49,812 nucleotides of DNA from an uncultured Mycoplasmatota bacterium (GTDB lineage: Bacteria > Bacillota_I > Bacilli_A > RF39 > UBA660). A program made the position numbers and the translations under genes. The stretch is from contig UQVP01000006.1 in assembly GCA_900544605.1 (NCBI GenBank), positions 1 through 49,812 on the forward strand. Direction: 5' to 3'. Below are positions 16,440 through 24,927 of the stretch, piece by piece; the stretch's first letter is position 1; each line of letters starts with the position of its first letter. The notes below the pieces were generated by a model that made no database searches, was not told the DNA's origin, and saw nothing but the letters and a program-made list of their open reading frames with translations.

Positions 16440-17291
16440 ATGTCTAAAAAGTTGATTATTCCATCTAATTTAAAGATGATAAGACGTTTTAAAAATAAAA
16501 TAGATGGGTATATTATAGGAATAGATGGCCTAAGTGTAAATATGCCTTGTTATTTTAAATTAGATGAAGCAGTAAATATCATAAAAAAATATAGTGATAA
16601 AGAAATTTTTATTAGTTTAAATAAAAATATGCATGATAGTGATTTGGAACCTTTAAAAAAAGTTTTATTAAAATTGAATAAAACAAAAGTAAAAGGAATA
16701 ATTTTTTATGATATTAGTATAGTTAATTTAACGAAAGAATTAAATTTAAGTTTAAATCTAGTATGGAATCAAGAACATATGACTAATAGTTATTTTACAG
16801 TAAATTATTGGTATGAACATGATGTTAATTATACTTGGTTATCTAATGATATTATGTTAGATGAGATAAAAGAAATTAGGAAGAATACTAAAAGTATTTT
16901 AATGCTACAACTATTTGGGTATGTTCCTATGTTTACGTCATATCGTCATTTAGTTGACAACTATTTAAAAACATATAAATTAAAGCCTAAAAAAGAATAT
17001 TATATTGAAAAGGAAAATAAAACTTACTTTATTGTTGATGATAAAAGAGGAACAACCGTTTATTCTAATAATATTTTAAATGGTTTAAAAGAAAGTTTAG
17101 AACTTTTAGATATTGAATATATTGTTTTAAATAGTTATGAAATTCAAGAGGATTGCTTTGAAATTGTCTTAGAATTATTTAATAATGTAAATGATAAAAA
17201 CAAAAAAGAATATAGTGAAATAATAAATAATATGTTTGGTAACACAGATTCGGGATTTTTATATAAAGAAACGGTTTATAAGGTGAAATAA
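16440..17291 (+). CDS. trhP1: U32-peptidase-like protein, TrhP1-type
   Basis: A 283-residue protein related to the shorter U32-family partner (YrrN/TrhP1) in Bacillus. It shows a barrel-like N-terminus (KNKIDGYIIGIDGLSVN), VKGIIFYDISIVN and a C-terminal part with LLDIEYIVLNS. In B. subtilis TrhP1 and TrhP2 act in prephenate-dependent hydroxylation of U34 in tRNA, the step before TrmR. It lacks the Cys-rich signature of the following gene, as expected for the P1 partner. ATG 16440 follows GAGGTGAG. One base separates it from trhP2. The call rests mainly on synteny. Confidence 0.72.
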   Translation: MSKKLIIPSNLKMIRRFKNKIDGYIIGIDGLSVNMPCYFKLDEAVNIIKKYSDKEIFISLNKNMHDSDLEPLKKVLLKLNKTKVKGIIFYDISIVNLTKELNLSLNLVWNQEHMTNSYFTVNYWYEHDVNYTWLSNDIMLDEIKEIRKNTKSILMLQLFGYVPMFTSYRHLVDNYLKTYKLKPKKEYYIEKENKTYFIVDDKRGTTVYSNNILNGLKESLELLDIEYIVLNSYEIQEDCFEIVLELFNNVNDKNKKEYSEIINNMFGNTDSGFLYKETVYKVK

Positions 17292-17292
17292 A

Positions 17293-18498
17293 ATGAATAA
17301 GATATTAAAAAAGCCAGAGCTTTTAGCACCGGCTGGTGATTTAGAAAGATTAAAAATAGCAGTTATTTATGGTGCGGATGCAGTATATTTAGGAGGAAAT
17401 GATTTTGGTCTTAGAGCAAACACTACTAATTTTAGTTTGGATGAATTAAAAGAAGGGGTTTTATTTGCTCACTCCAAAGGTAGTAAAGTTTATGTTACCG
17501 TAAATATTGTTCTTCATAATAAAGAAGGTGAAAATTTAATACCATATTTAAAAACACTTGATGATATAGGTATAGATGCTATAATTGTTAGTGATCCAGC
17601 TATAATTAAAATGGCTAAAGAGAACACTAATTTAGAAATTCATTTATCTACACAGCAGTCAACGCTTAATAAAGAAGCTATTAAATTCTTTAAAAAAGAA
17701 GGTGTTAGTAGAGTAGTATTAGCACGTGAAACATCAAAAGATGAAATAAAAAAAATTAAAGATGAAGTTGATATAGAACTAGAGTGTTTTATTCATGGCG
17801 CTATGTGTGCTTCGTATAGTGGTAGATGTGTACTATCAAATTATTTGACAGCTAGAGATTCTAATCGTGGTGGATGTAGTCAAATATGTCGCTGGGATTT
17901 TAAATTATATGGTGATGAAAAAGAAATTGTAGGTGATAAACCCTTTACTTTCTGTTCTAAGGATTTATCAATGGCGGAATGTATTCCTGAACTTATCGAA
18001 CTAGGCGTAGATTCATTTAAAATAGAAGGTAGAATGCGCTCTATTTATTATATAGCAACCGTAGTTAATATTTATCGTAAATTAATTGATGAATACTGTA
18101 ACAATAAAGATAATTATGAATATAATAGTGAAGATAAAAAAGTTTTAGATAATTGTTCTAATCGCGATTCTATTGTTCAATTTTTTAACGGAAAAAATGA
18201 TTATACATTTGGATATTATAATGGAAGAGAAGAAATATCTAATCAAGACTTTTTAGGTATTGTAATAGATTATAATAAAAAAACACATGAAGTTTTATTA
18301 GAACAAAGAAACTATTTTAAAAAAGGCGATATCGTGGAATTTTTTGGACCTGAAATTAATACATTTACATATAAGATAGATAAAATAATAGATGAAAATG
18401 ATGAAATAATTGAGATTGTAAGACATCCAAAACAACGTGTAAAACTTATTGTTGATAGTCCTTTAACAAAGAATTGTATGATGCGAATAAAAAGATAA
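17293..18498 (+). CDS. trhP2: U32 peptidase-family tRNA hydroxylation protein TrhP2
   Basis: A 401-residue U32-family protein. It starts KKPELLAPAGDLERLKIAVIYGADAVYLGG, the family opening, and has the signature with four cysteines (ECFIHGAMCASYSGRC, NRGGCSQICRW) around residues 165-205, followed by CSKDLSM and FKIEGRMRS. Members are tRNA- or rRNA-hydroxylation factors (RlhA, TrhP), probably with an Fe-S cluster rather than protease activity. Its place after trhP1 and before greA matches B. subtilis yrrO, although udk is missing here. Confidence 0.88.
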   Translation: MNKILKKPELLAPAGDLERLKIAVIYGADAVYLGGNDFGLRANTTNFSLDELKEGVLFAHSKGSKVYVTVNIVLHNKEGENLIPYLKTLDDIGIDAIIVSDPAIIKMAKENTNLEIHLSTQQSTLNKEAIKFFKKEGVSRVVLARETSKDEIKKIKDEVDIELECFIHGAMCASYSGRCVLSNYLTARDSNRGGCSQICRWDFKLYGDEKEIVGDKPFTFCSKDLSMAECIPELIELGVDSFKIEGRMRSIYYIATVVNIYRKLIDEYCNNKDNYEYNSEDKKVLDNCSNRDSIVQFFNGKNDYTFGYYNGREEISNQDFLGIVIDYNKKTHEVLLEQRNYFKKGDIVEFFGPEINTFTYKIDKIIDENDEIIEIVRHPKQRVKLIVDSPLTKNCMMRIKR

Positions 18499-18506
18499 AA
18501 AAGAAG

Positions 18507-18535
18507 TTGACAAATAGAATAAAGTGTAGTATTAT
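18507..18535 (+). promoter_or_regulatory. greA promoter
   Basis: TTGACA at 18507-18512 and TATTAT at 18530-18535, spacer 17. Confidence 0.7.
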
Positions 18536-18572
18536 TTTGTCAGTTTGATTGATAAAAACAGAGGTGATAATT

Positions 18573-19043
18573 ATGCCAAAGGCAAAAGAAATATATTTAA
18601 CACAAGAAGGTTTAGATGAACTAAAAAAAGAATTAGATCATTTAAAATTTGAAAAGAGACCAGAAGTTATTAACGCTTTGAAGGACGCTAGAGCTTTAGG
18701 TGATTTAAGTGAGAATGCTGAATATGATGCAGCACGTCAAGAACAAGCAATTGTTGAAGGTCGAATTGCTGAACTTGAAGTAATGATTGAAAATGCTGTT
18801 GTTATTGAAAAGAAAGCAACTGATGAGGTTGCTATAGGAACTAAAGTAAAAATAGAATATGTTGATGATAAAGAAACTGATGAATATTCTATTGTTGGTT
18901 CAAAAGAAGCAGATCCATTTTTAAATAAAATTTCTAATGAATCTCCAATTGCTCAAGCAATTATGGGATTAAAAGTTGGGGATATTGCTCATGTGTCTAG
19001 TCCAAATGGACAATATGATGTTAAAATATTAGAAATAGTTTAA
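18573..19043 (+). CDS. greA: Transcription elongation factor GreA
   Basis: A 156-residue GreA with the coiled-coil finger (LTQEGLDELKKELDHL, ALGDLSENAEYDAARQEQ) carrying the acidic tip D/E residues, and the C-terminal FKBP-like domain (IVGSKEADPFLNKIS, ESPIAQAIMGLKVGD). It binds the secondary channel of RNA polymerase and induces cleavage of backtracked transcripts. ATG 18573 follows AGGTGAT; the upstream in-frame codons are leader. It has its own promoter and terminator. Confidence 0.97.
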   Translation: MPKAKEIYLTQEGLDELKKELDHLKFEKRPEVINALKDARALGDLSENAEYDAARQEQAIVEGRIAELEVMIENAVVIEKKATDEVAIGTKVKIEYVDDKETDEYSIVGSKEADPFLNKISNESPIAQAIMGLKVGDIAHVSSPNGQYDVKILEIV

Positions 19044-19064
19044 GCACATAATTGTGCTTTTTTT
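19042..19064 (+). terminator. greA terminator
   Basis: AAGCACA/TGTGCTT with loop TAAT and a T-run. Its 3' part overlaps the likely -35 (TTGTGC) of the next promoter, whose extended -10 TGATATAAT ends at 19081. Confidence 0.85.
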
Positions 19065-19099
19065 CTTTGTTGTGATATAATTACCATAGAGGTGATGAT

Positions 19100-20248
19100 A
19101 TGGACATTAATAAGTTAGATTATTTTATTAGTGAAGCTTTGTCACGTCAACTAGGAGATACTGTTGATTCTAGTTATTTTAAGAAAGAAATGTTAGAAAG
19201 TTTAACTTCTTTAACTATTAATTCTTTAACGCCTATTACAACTATTTCTAGATTAAAAAATTTAGTAAGCTTAAATATTATAGGACAATCACATAGTGAA
19301 TATGCTTTAGATGAAGTTATTGATTATAGTGAAATTAATAATTTAAATAATTTAGAATCACTTATTGTCATAAATGATTATCATGCAAGACAACTAAATA
19401 TAAGTAATCTTGAAAAATTAAAAATTTTAATCTTAGTTTCAAATCAAAATTTAGAAAATATAATAGGGTTAGATAAATTAAAAAATTTGAAACATGTAGT
19501 AATAGTAGGTAATAGTATAAAAAATAAAGAATGGTTAACTAAATATATTATTAATACTAAAGAAACAGGAGTTAATATTTTAGATTATCGTTTATTTAGT
19601 TATGTTGTTAAAAATAAAGCTTTAAAGCAACTATTATATTTAATGAATGCTAGATGTGAAACTAATCTATTATTTGCGGAAAAAATAGGTGTAGGTGAGA
19701 TATTTTCTTATACATATTCAATGATAGATAAAGTCTATACTTTAGCGCAACAAATTATTAAAGAAAATATAAAACCTGAAATGACTGAAAAAGAAAAAGT
19801 AAAGGTTTTATATAATTATGTTATTAATCATTTAGAATATGATACAGAAGAATTAAGAAAACGCGATAATGTAATTTTAACAGATGAAAAAATTATCAAG
19901 GTTTATAAAAATAAATATAAGTTTATAAATAGTAGTTATCGTGCTTTCATAGAAGGTAAGGTAGTATGTGAGGGTTATGTAAATATGCTTATATATCTTC
20001 TTGATTTAATTAATGTAGAAGCTCGTAATGTTTATTGTACCGTAAAAAATATGAATAGTAATGTTGAAGGGTATTATAACCATTCCGCAATAAAAATTAA
20101 AATTGATGGTAATTGGTATTATTTTGATCCTCAATTAGAAGAAAAAAATCAAAAAAATAATTATTTTATGAAAACTGAAGAAGAGTTTAAGATGACACAT
20201 AATATATTAGTTACAACAGAGTTAGAGGGAAAACAGAAACAAAGATAG
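19100..20248 (+). CDS. Leucine-rich-repeat plus transglutaminase-like protein
   Basis: A 382-residue protein. The N-terminal third reads as irregular leucine-rich repeats (LTSLTINSLTPITTISRLKNLVSLNI, INNLNNLESLIVI, IIGLDKLKNLKHVVI). The C-terminal part resembles a transglutaminase-like cysteine domain: candidate Cys in EGKVVCEGYVNML, His in YYNHSAIKIKIDG and Asp in NWYYFDPQLE form the expected C-H-D order. No signal peptide or membrane helix is visible, so it is probably cytosolic. ATG 19100 follows GAGGTGATG. It is nine bases upstream of the HD-domain gene and probably shares its transcript. Its substrate is unknown. Confidence 0.7.
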   Translation: MDINKLDYFISEALSRQLGDTVDSSYFKKEMLESLTSLTINSLTPITTISRLKNLVSLNIIGQSHSEYALDEVIDYSEINNLNNLESLIVINDYHARQLNISNLEKLKILILVSNQNLENIIGLDKLKNLKHVVIVGNSIKNKEWLTKYIINTKETGVNILDYRLFSYVVKNKALKQLLYLMNARCETNLLFAEKIGVGEIFSYTYSMIDKVYTLAQQIIKENIKPEMTEKEKVKVLYNYVINHLEYDTEELRKRDNVILTDEKIIKVYKNKYKFINSSYRAFIEGKVVCEGYVNMLIYLLDLINVEARNVYCTVKNMNSNVEGYYNHSAIKIKIDGNWYYFDPQLEEKNQKNNYFMKTEEEFKMTHNILVTTELEGKQKQR

Positions 20249-20257
20249 GTGAGTTTA

Positions 20258-21772
20258 ATGGATGATATTTTGCAGCAATTGATTATAAATAAAGATAGTA
20301 TCTATCAAGATTTAAATAATTATTTTAATGGAGTTGATTGTAGAGAGTTAATACCTATTTTAGATGGTATTAATAAAAGAGTTTTATTTGATTCATATTT
20401 TCATGGTCTTCATCATTCACAAAAAACTTGTTTTTTCGCATATTTAATTGGAAAGAAACTAAATTTAAATGATAATGACTTAAAAATTTTATTAGATGCA
20501 GCTATTTATCATGATATAGGTAGAAACAGTGATATAGAAGATAATATACATGGTTATACAACGGCTATGAAAATGGATAAAACTAGAAAAAACTATGGTG
20601 AGTTTTATGCATCTGATATTAATTTTACTTACTTAAAAGCAATATGTGATATGCATTGTATAGATGATGTTAGGATGAAAAGAATATTTGAAGGATATGA
20701 ATTAGAAAATCCTGATATAGAATATGAAAAATTTGAATTACTTGCTAAAATTTTAAAAGATGCTGATGCTTTAGATCGTCAAAGATTTAAAAAGACATCA
20801 CAAGCTGCTCTTAAAGAAAAATATTTAAGATTTGATATTTCTAAAGAATTAACAGAAATAGCTAAGCTAATTAATAGTCATTATAATTATAAAATATCAG
20901 AAATATTATATATTAAAAATAAAGACAAATATGAAGGAGATGCAATTTATAGTTGTTTTCATGGTATTGGCTTTGATTTCTTTAAACTAGAAAGTATTTT
21001 AAATCATGGTATTCTATCTTCTTTTGAAGCAGTAAAAGAAGGAATAACAACTACACGAAACTTTAATGGCAATAATGGTAATATTTGGATATCAGTAGTT
21101 GATTCTAAAGATGTATCAAAAGATGGTAAAGCTTATAATAATTTTATAAAAAATGGTATTAGCTTTTACTGTATGGTTCCTGCTTTAGAAAAAGGAAGAA
21201 AAGGTAAGAAAAACAATTGTGAGTTTGCGCCTGTTAATTCAGGAGAGTATGAAGATGAACATTTTGTTTTTAATAAAATAGATTATAATAATATTCATTC
21301 CTTAATTATAAATAAAGAAGTTTTAAATAAAAGAATAGATGAACTCGATTATTTATCAGGTTCCTTAAATTATGATATTATTGAACAAAAAATATTTACT
21401 TATGCCGATGAAATAAAAGCCAAAAGTGGTGTTGATGTTGATTTAGATGAAATAAAAATTATTTTAGAAGAGTTTAAACAAGAAGTAATAAGGTATGAAA
21501 AAGAAACTGTTGATAATCAAAAGAAAACAAATAGACAGTATCTTGAGAATGTTGAAATTTATGTTAGTAGATTAAATAAAATAGTTTCTAAATGGATGGT
21601 TCAGTTATATTCTACTTTATTAAAAAAAGATGACAATATTAAAGTTAGTGATGTTGTTTTCAATATTTTAAGTAACTATAAAGATAAAATTAAAAATATT
21701 TATGAAAATGAAGAATGCGTTATAGTTTTAAATAATTTAGAAAAAAAGCAAGAAAAAGAGGTGGTAATATGA
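20258..21772 (+). CDS. HD-domain protein with a possible ADP-ribosyltransferase-like domain
   Basis: A 504-residue cytosolic protein. The first ~210 residues are an HD phosphohydrolase: HGLHHSQKT, the HD pair in AAIYHDIGRNSD, H in DNIHGYT and D in KDADALDRQRF. After about residue 230 comes CFHGIGFDFFKLESILNHGI, which looks like the H-G...I-L-x-x-G-I opening of ADP-ribosyltransferase/RNA 2'-phosphotransferase-like folds, then a helical tail of ~150 residues. The second assignment is tentative. ATG 20258 follows AGGTGAG. Its stop overlaps the ATG of a short prepilin gene by four bases (ATGA), so the two are translationally coupled. Confidence 0.65.
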   Translation: MDDILQQLIINKDSIYQDLNNYFNGVDCRELIPILDGINKRVLFDSYFHGLHHSQKTCFFAYLIGKKLNLNDNDLKILLDAAIYHDIGRNSDIEDNIHGYTTAMKMDKTRKNYGEFYASDINFTYLKAICDMHCIDDVRMKRIFEGYELENPDIEYEKFELLAKILKDADALDRQRFKKTSQAALKEKYLRFDISKELTEIAKLINSHYNYKISEILYIKNKDKYEGDAIYSCFHGIGFDFFKLESILNHGILSSFEAVKEGITTTRNFNGNNGNIWISVVDSKDVSKDGKAYNNFIKNGISFYCMVPALEKGRKGKKNNCEFAPVNSGEYEDEHFVFNKIDYNNIHSLIINKEVLNKRIDELDYLSGSLNYDIIEQKIFTYADEIKAKSGVDVDLDEIKIILEEFKQEVIRYEKETVDNQKKTNRQYLENVEIYVSRLNKIVSKWMVQLYSTLLKKDDNIKVSDVVFNILSNYKDKIKNIYENEECVIVLNNLEKKQEKEVVI

Positions 21773-22140
21773 AAAAAGGTTTTACTTTAGTAGAATTATT
21801 AGCTGTTTTAGTAATATTAGGGTTACTTGGTTTAATAGTTGTTCCTGTCGTTGACAAAATAATTAAGGATAATAGAAATAATTTATATGAATTACAAATT
21901 AAAAATATTGAAGAAGGTGCTAGAAATTGGGCTGCTAAAAATCCTTTATCTTTACCAGAAAATGGTAATAGTATGACTAAAACAATTTCCGAATTAGAAA
22001 AGGAAGGTTTTATTTCGGTTGATGTGAAGAATCCAAAAACAAATGAAAATTTTTGTGATAGTTCATATGTAACAATTACTAATACTGGAAAAGGTTTTAC
22101 TTATAAATATGATGTTAATTCTGGCGATTGTAGCAAGTAG
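21769..22140 (+). CDS. Short prepilin-like protein
   Basis: A 123-residue protein starting MKKGFTLVELLAVLVILGLLG, with the class III prepilin cleavage site after Gly4 and Glu5. The rest is a small globular part with two cysteines near the end (NFCDSSYV, SGDCSK) that could form a disulfide loop like that of type IV pilins. It lacks the lectin-like extension of the other copies, so it may be a minor or initiating pseudopilin. It is translationally coupled to the HD-domain gene and lies seven bases before murE. Confidence 0.82.
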   Translation: MKKGFTLVELLAVLVILGLLGLIVVPVVDKIIKDNRNNLYELQIKNIEEGARNWAAKNPLSLPENGNSMTKTISELEKEGFISVDVKNPKTNENFCDSSYVTITNTGKGFTYKYDVNSGDCSK

Positions 22141-22147
22141 GTGATTT

Positions 22148-23521
22148 ATGATAAAAATTAAAACAGATTCAAGAAAAGTAGTAGACGGTGATACTTTCGT
22201 TGCTCTTCCAGGAATAAGTAGTGATGGGCACGATTATATTGAGACAGCGATAGAAAATGGTGCTACTAAAATAATTGCACAACATGGTGAATATAAAGTT
22301 CCTACAGTTATCGTTCCAGATACAAGAGTATATTTGAATGATTTATTAAAACAAGAATATGGTTATGTAATTAATGATATGAAAATAATAGGAATTACAG
22401 GTACTAATGGTAAGACAACTAGTTGTTTCTTAACATATCAAATATTAAATAAATTAGGAATAAAATGTGCTTATATAGGAACAATAGGTTTTTATTTAAA
22501 AGATAAAGTGAGAAATTTACCTAACACATCAGTTGATATAGCTGATTTATATGGATTACTTGTTGAAGCTTATGAAAATGATTATAAATATGTATGTTTA
22601 GAAGTTAGTAGTCAAGGATTATCTATGGATAGATTTAAAACAATAAGCTTTGATATAGCAGCATTTACAAATTTAACACAGGATCATTTAGATTACCATA
22701 AAACAATGAATAATTATTGTCTTGCTAAGCAACAATTATTTAAGCAGTTAAAAAAGGATGGTAAGGCAATTATAAATGCTGATGATAAGTATAAAGATTA
22801 CTATTTACTAAAAGATAATAATAATATAACATTTGGTTTAAATGGTGATTATAAAATAGATGATTTAAAATTTACTAACAAATATTCTGTGCTAGATTAT
22901 TCTTACCAAAATAAAAATTATCAAATTAAAACAAATTTAATAGGGGAATATAATATTTATAATTTATTAACAGCTATTGTTATTTGTCATGAATTAGGAC
23001 TTGATTTAAATAAAATAAATAGTGTTTTAGATAATTTAAATATGCCTAGTGGTAGAATGGAAAGAATTGACTATAATAATAATTTAATTATTGTAGATTA
23101 TGCCCATACCCCTGATGCTATTTCTAACATCATCAAAACTATAAAACCTATATGTAAAGGCAATTTATATGTTACTTTTGGGTGCACAGGAAGTCGTGAT
23201 AAAACAAAAAGACCTATTATGACCAATATTGTTTTAGAAAACGTAACGAAAGCTATTATAACTATAGATGATCCTCATGATGAAGATCCTAGTGATATTG
23301 TTAAAGATATGTTAAATGGAATAACTTTTAACAATTATGAAGTTTGTTTAGATCGTAAAAAAGCTATTCATAAAGGTATTAATTTGTTAAAAGATAATGA
23401 TATTTTATTAATTCTTGGTAAAGGCCATGAAGAATTTATTATTTTTAAAGATAAAAAAATACCTTTTAATGATAAAAAAGAAGTGCTTGCTTATATAGAA
23501 TATAAAAAACAAAGTGTTTAG
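22148..23521 (+). CDS. murE: MurE-type Mur ligase, non-DNPR specificity motif
   Basis: A 457-residue Mur ligase. The N-terminus IKTDSRKVVDGDTFVALPG is MurE-like, the ATP loop is GITGTNGKTT near residue 80, the carbamylated-lysine region is AKQQLF, and the C-terminal part has VDYAHTPDA and GCTGSRDKTKRP. The amino-acid-selecting site, DNPR in mDAP-adding enzymes, reads DDPHDEDP at 374-381, so it may add another amino acid such as Lys. MurE extends UDP-MurNAc-L-Ala-D-Glu by the third residue. It is followed directly by a second MurE gene. Both gene products look intact. Confidence 0.88.
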   Translation: MIKIKTDSRKVVDGDTFVALPGISSDGHDYIETAIENGATKIIAQHGEYKVPTVIVPDTRVYLNDLLKQEYGYVINDMKIIGITGTNGKTTSCFLTYQILNKLGIKCAYIGTIGFYLKDKVRNLPNTSVDIADLYGLLVEAYENDYKYVCLEVSSQGLSMDRFKTISFDIAAFTNLTQDHLDYHKTMNNYCLAKQQLFKQLKKDGKAIINADDKYKDYYLLKDNNNITFGLNGDYKIDDLKFTNKYSVLDYSYQNKNYQIKTNLIGEYNIYNLLTAIVICHELGLDLNKINSVLDNLNMPSGRMERIDYNNNLIIVDYAHTPDAISNIIKTIKPICKGNLYVTFGCTGSRDKTKRPIMTNIVLENVTKAIITIDDPHDEDPSDIVKDMLNGITFNNYEVCLDRKKAIHKGINLLKDNDILLILGKGHEEFIIFKDKKIPFNDKKEVLAYIEYKKQSV

Positions 23522-23525
23522 ATGC

Positions 23526-23578
23526 AAAGAACACCTTGTGATGTTTATCATAAAATATCACGGGAGGTGTTCTTTTTG
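23526..23578 (+). promoter_or_regulatory. Hairpin covering the ribosome-binding site of the second murE
   Basis: AAAGAACACCT (23526-23536) pairs with AGGTGTTCTTT (23565-23575), extended inward by GTGAT/ATCAC and TTTA/TAAA. The GGAGGTG Shine-Dalgarno is in the 3' arm and the TTG start follows in the T-run. It can act as a terminator or hide the ribosome-binding site, so expression of the second ligase is probably regulated separately from the first. Confidence 0.65.
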
Positions 23579-24916
23579 AATATAAAAAGTGATTCACGTA
23601 AAATAAAGAAAGGTGATACATTTATTGCTTTAAAATATGTCAATGATGGGCATGATTATGTTCTTGATGCTATAAAAAGAGGAGCTAGTAAAGTAGTTGT
23701 AGAACACGGGTTATATAATGTTGATACTTTAATAGTTAAAGATACACATGAATATTTGATTAACTACTTAAAAGATAATTATTGGAACCAAATAAAAGAC
23801 TTAAAAATTATAGGAATGACAGGTACTAACGGGAAAACAACTACTTGTTATTTATTACATAAAGCTTTAAATATGCTAGGGGAAAAGTGTGCTTATATAG
23901 GGACAATAGGTTTTTATATTGATGATAAAATAAAGGATTTAAATAATACGACACCCGATATTTTAGAGTTATATGAAATGTTACTTGAAGCAAAGAAACA
24001 AAAATGTAAGTATGTTGTGATGGAAGTAAGTAGTCACGCTTTAAGTCTAAATCGTGTTAAAGGTTTAGAGTTTGATATCGCTTTATTTTCTAATTTAACA
24101 CAAGATCATTTAGACTATCATAAAAATTTAACTAATTATTTGAATGAAAAGAAAAAACTATTTACAATGTTAAGAAATGATTCTTTAGCGCTTATTAATA
24201 TTGATGATAAATATTATAAAGAGTTTATTATGGAACAAAATAATAATAAAACCTATGGTTTTAAAGATTGTAATTATCAAATAACAAAATATAACTATAA
24301 TATTAATGGTGGTCATTTTGTTATTAATGATTGTGATATTTATGATACCAAATTGATAGGTAAATATAATATTTATAACCTTACTTTAGTTATAGCAACT
24401 TTAACTAATTTAGGATTTTATTATGATAAAATATATGATGTAGTTAAGAATTTAGATAGTCCTAAAGGAAGAATGGATAAAATAATCTATAATAATAATG
24501 CAATTATTATAGATTATGCTCATACTCCTGATGCTGTAGAAAAAGCTTTACGTGCTGTTAAAGAATTAAATTCTAACCACATTTACACCATTATAGGATG
24601 TGGTGGAGATAGAGATAAAACAAAAAGACCAATAATGGGCAAAATATCAGTAGAAAATTCTGATTTAGTAATCTTTACTAGTGATAATCCTAGATGTGAA
24701 AATCCAAATAAAATAATTGCTGATATCGTACAAAATCTTGACAAAAATAACTATGAAATTGAAATAAATCGCAAAAAAGCTATTATTAGGGGTATACAAT
24801 TACTAAAAGAAAATGATATACTAATGATACTTGGTAAAGGTCATGAAAATTATCAAATAATAAATAAAGAGAAAATATTTTTTGACGATAAAAAGATTGT
24901 ACTAGATAATATATAG
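23576..24916 (+). CDS. murE: MurE-type Mur ligase with mDAP-type DNPR motif
   Basis: A 446-residue paralogue of the gene before it. It has the MurE N-terminus IKSDSRKIKKGDTFIAL, ATP loop GMTGTNGKTT, EKKKLF lysine region, IDYAHTPDA and GCGGDRDKTKRP. The specificity site is DNPRCENP (370-377), the pattern of meso-diaminopimelate-adding MurE. Start: TTG 23576, six bases after GGAGGTG, aligns with the start of the first MurE; the ATG at 23521-23523 would place the hairpin in the coding region and is less likely. mraY follows 11 bases downstream, so the pair feeds the lipid-linked steps. Confidence 0.88.
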   Translation: MNIKSDSRKIKKGDTFIALKYVNDGHDYVLDAIKRGASKVVVEHGLYNVDTLIVKDTHEYLINYLKDNYWNQIKDLKIIGMTGTNGKTTTCYLLHKALNMLGEKCAYIGTIGFYIDDKIKDLNNTTPDILELYEMLLEAKKQKCKYVVMEVSSHALSLNRVKGLEFDIALFSNLTQDHLDYHKNLTNYLNEKKKLFTMLRNDSLALINIDDKYYKEFIMEQNNNKTYGFKDCNYQITKYNYNINGGHFVINDCDIYDTKLIGKYNIYNLTLVIATLTNLGFYYDKIYDVVKNLDSPKGRMDKIIYNNNAIIIDYAHTPDAVEKALRAVKELNSNHIYTIIGCGGDRDKTKRPIMGKISVENSDLVIFTSDNPRCENPNKIIADIVQNLDKNNYEIEINRKKAIIRGIQLLKENDILMILGKGHENYQIINKEKIFFDDKKIVLDNI

Positions 24917-24927
24917 GAGATGATATA

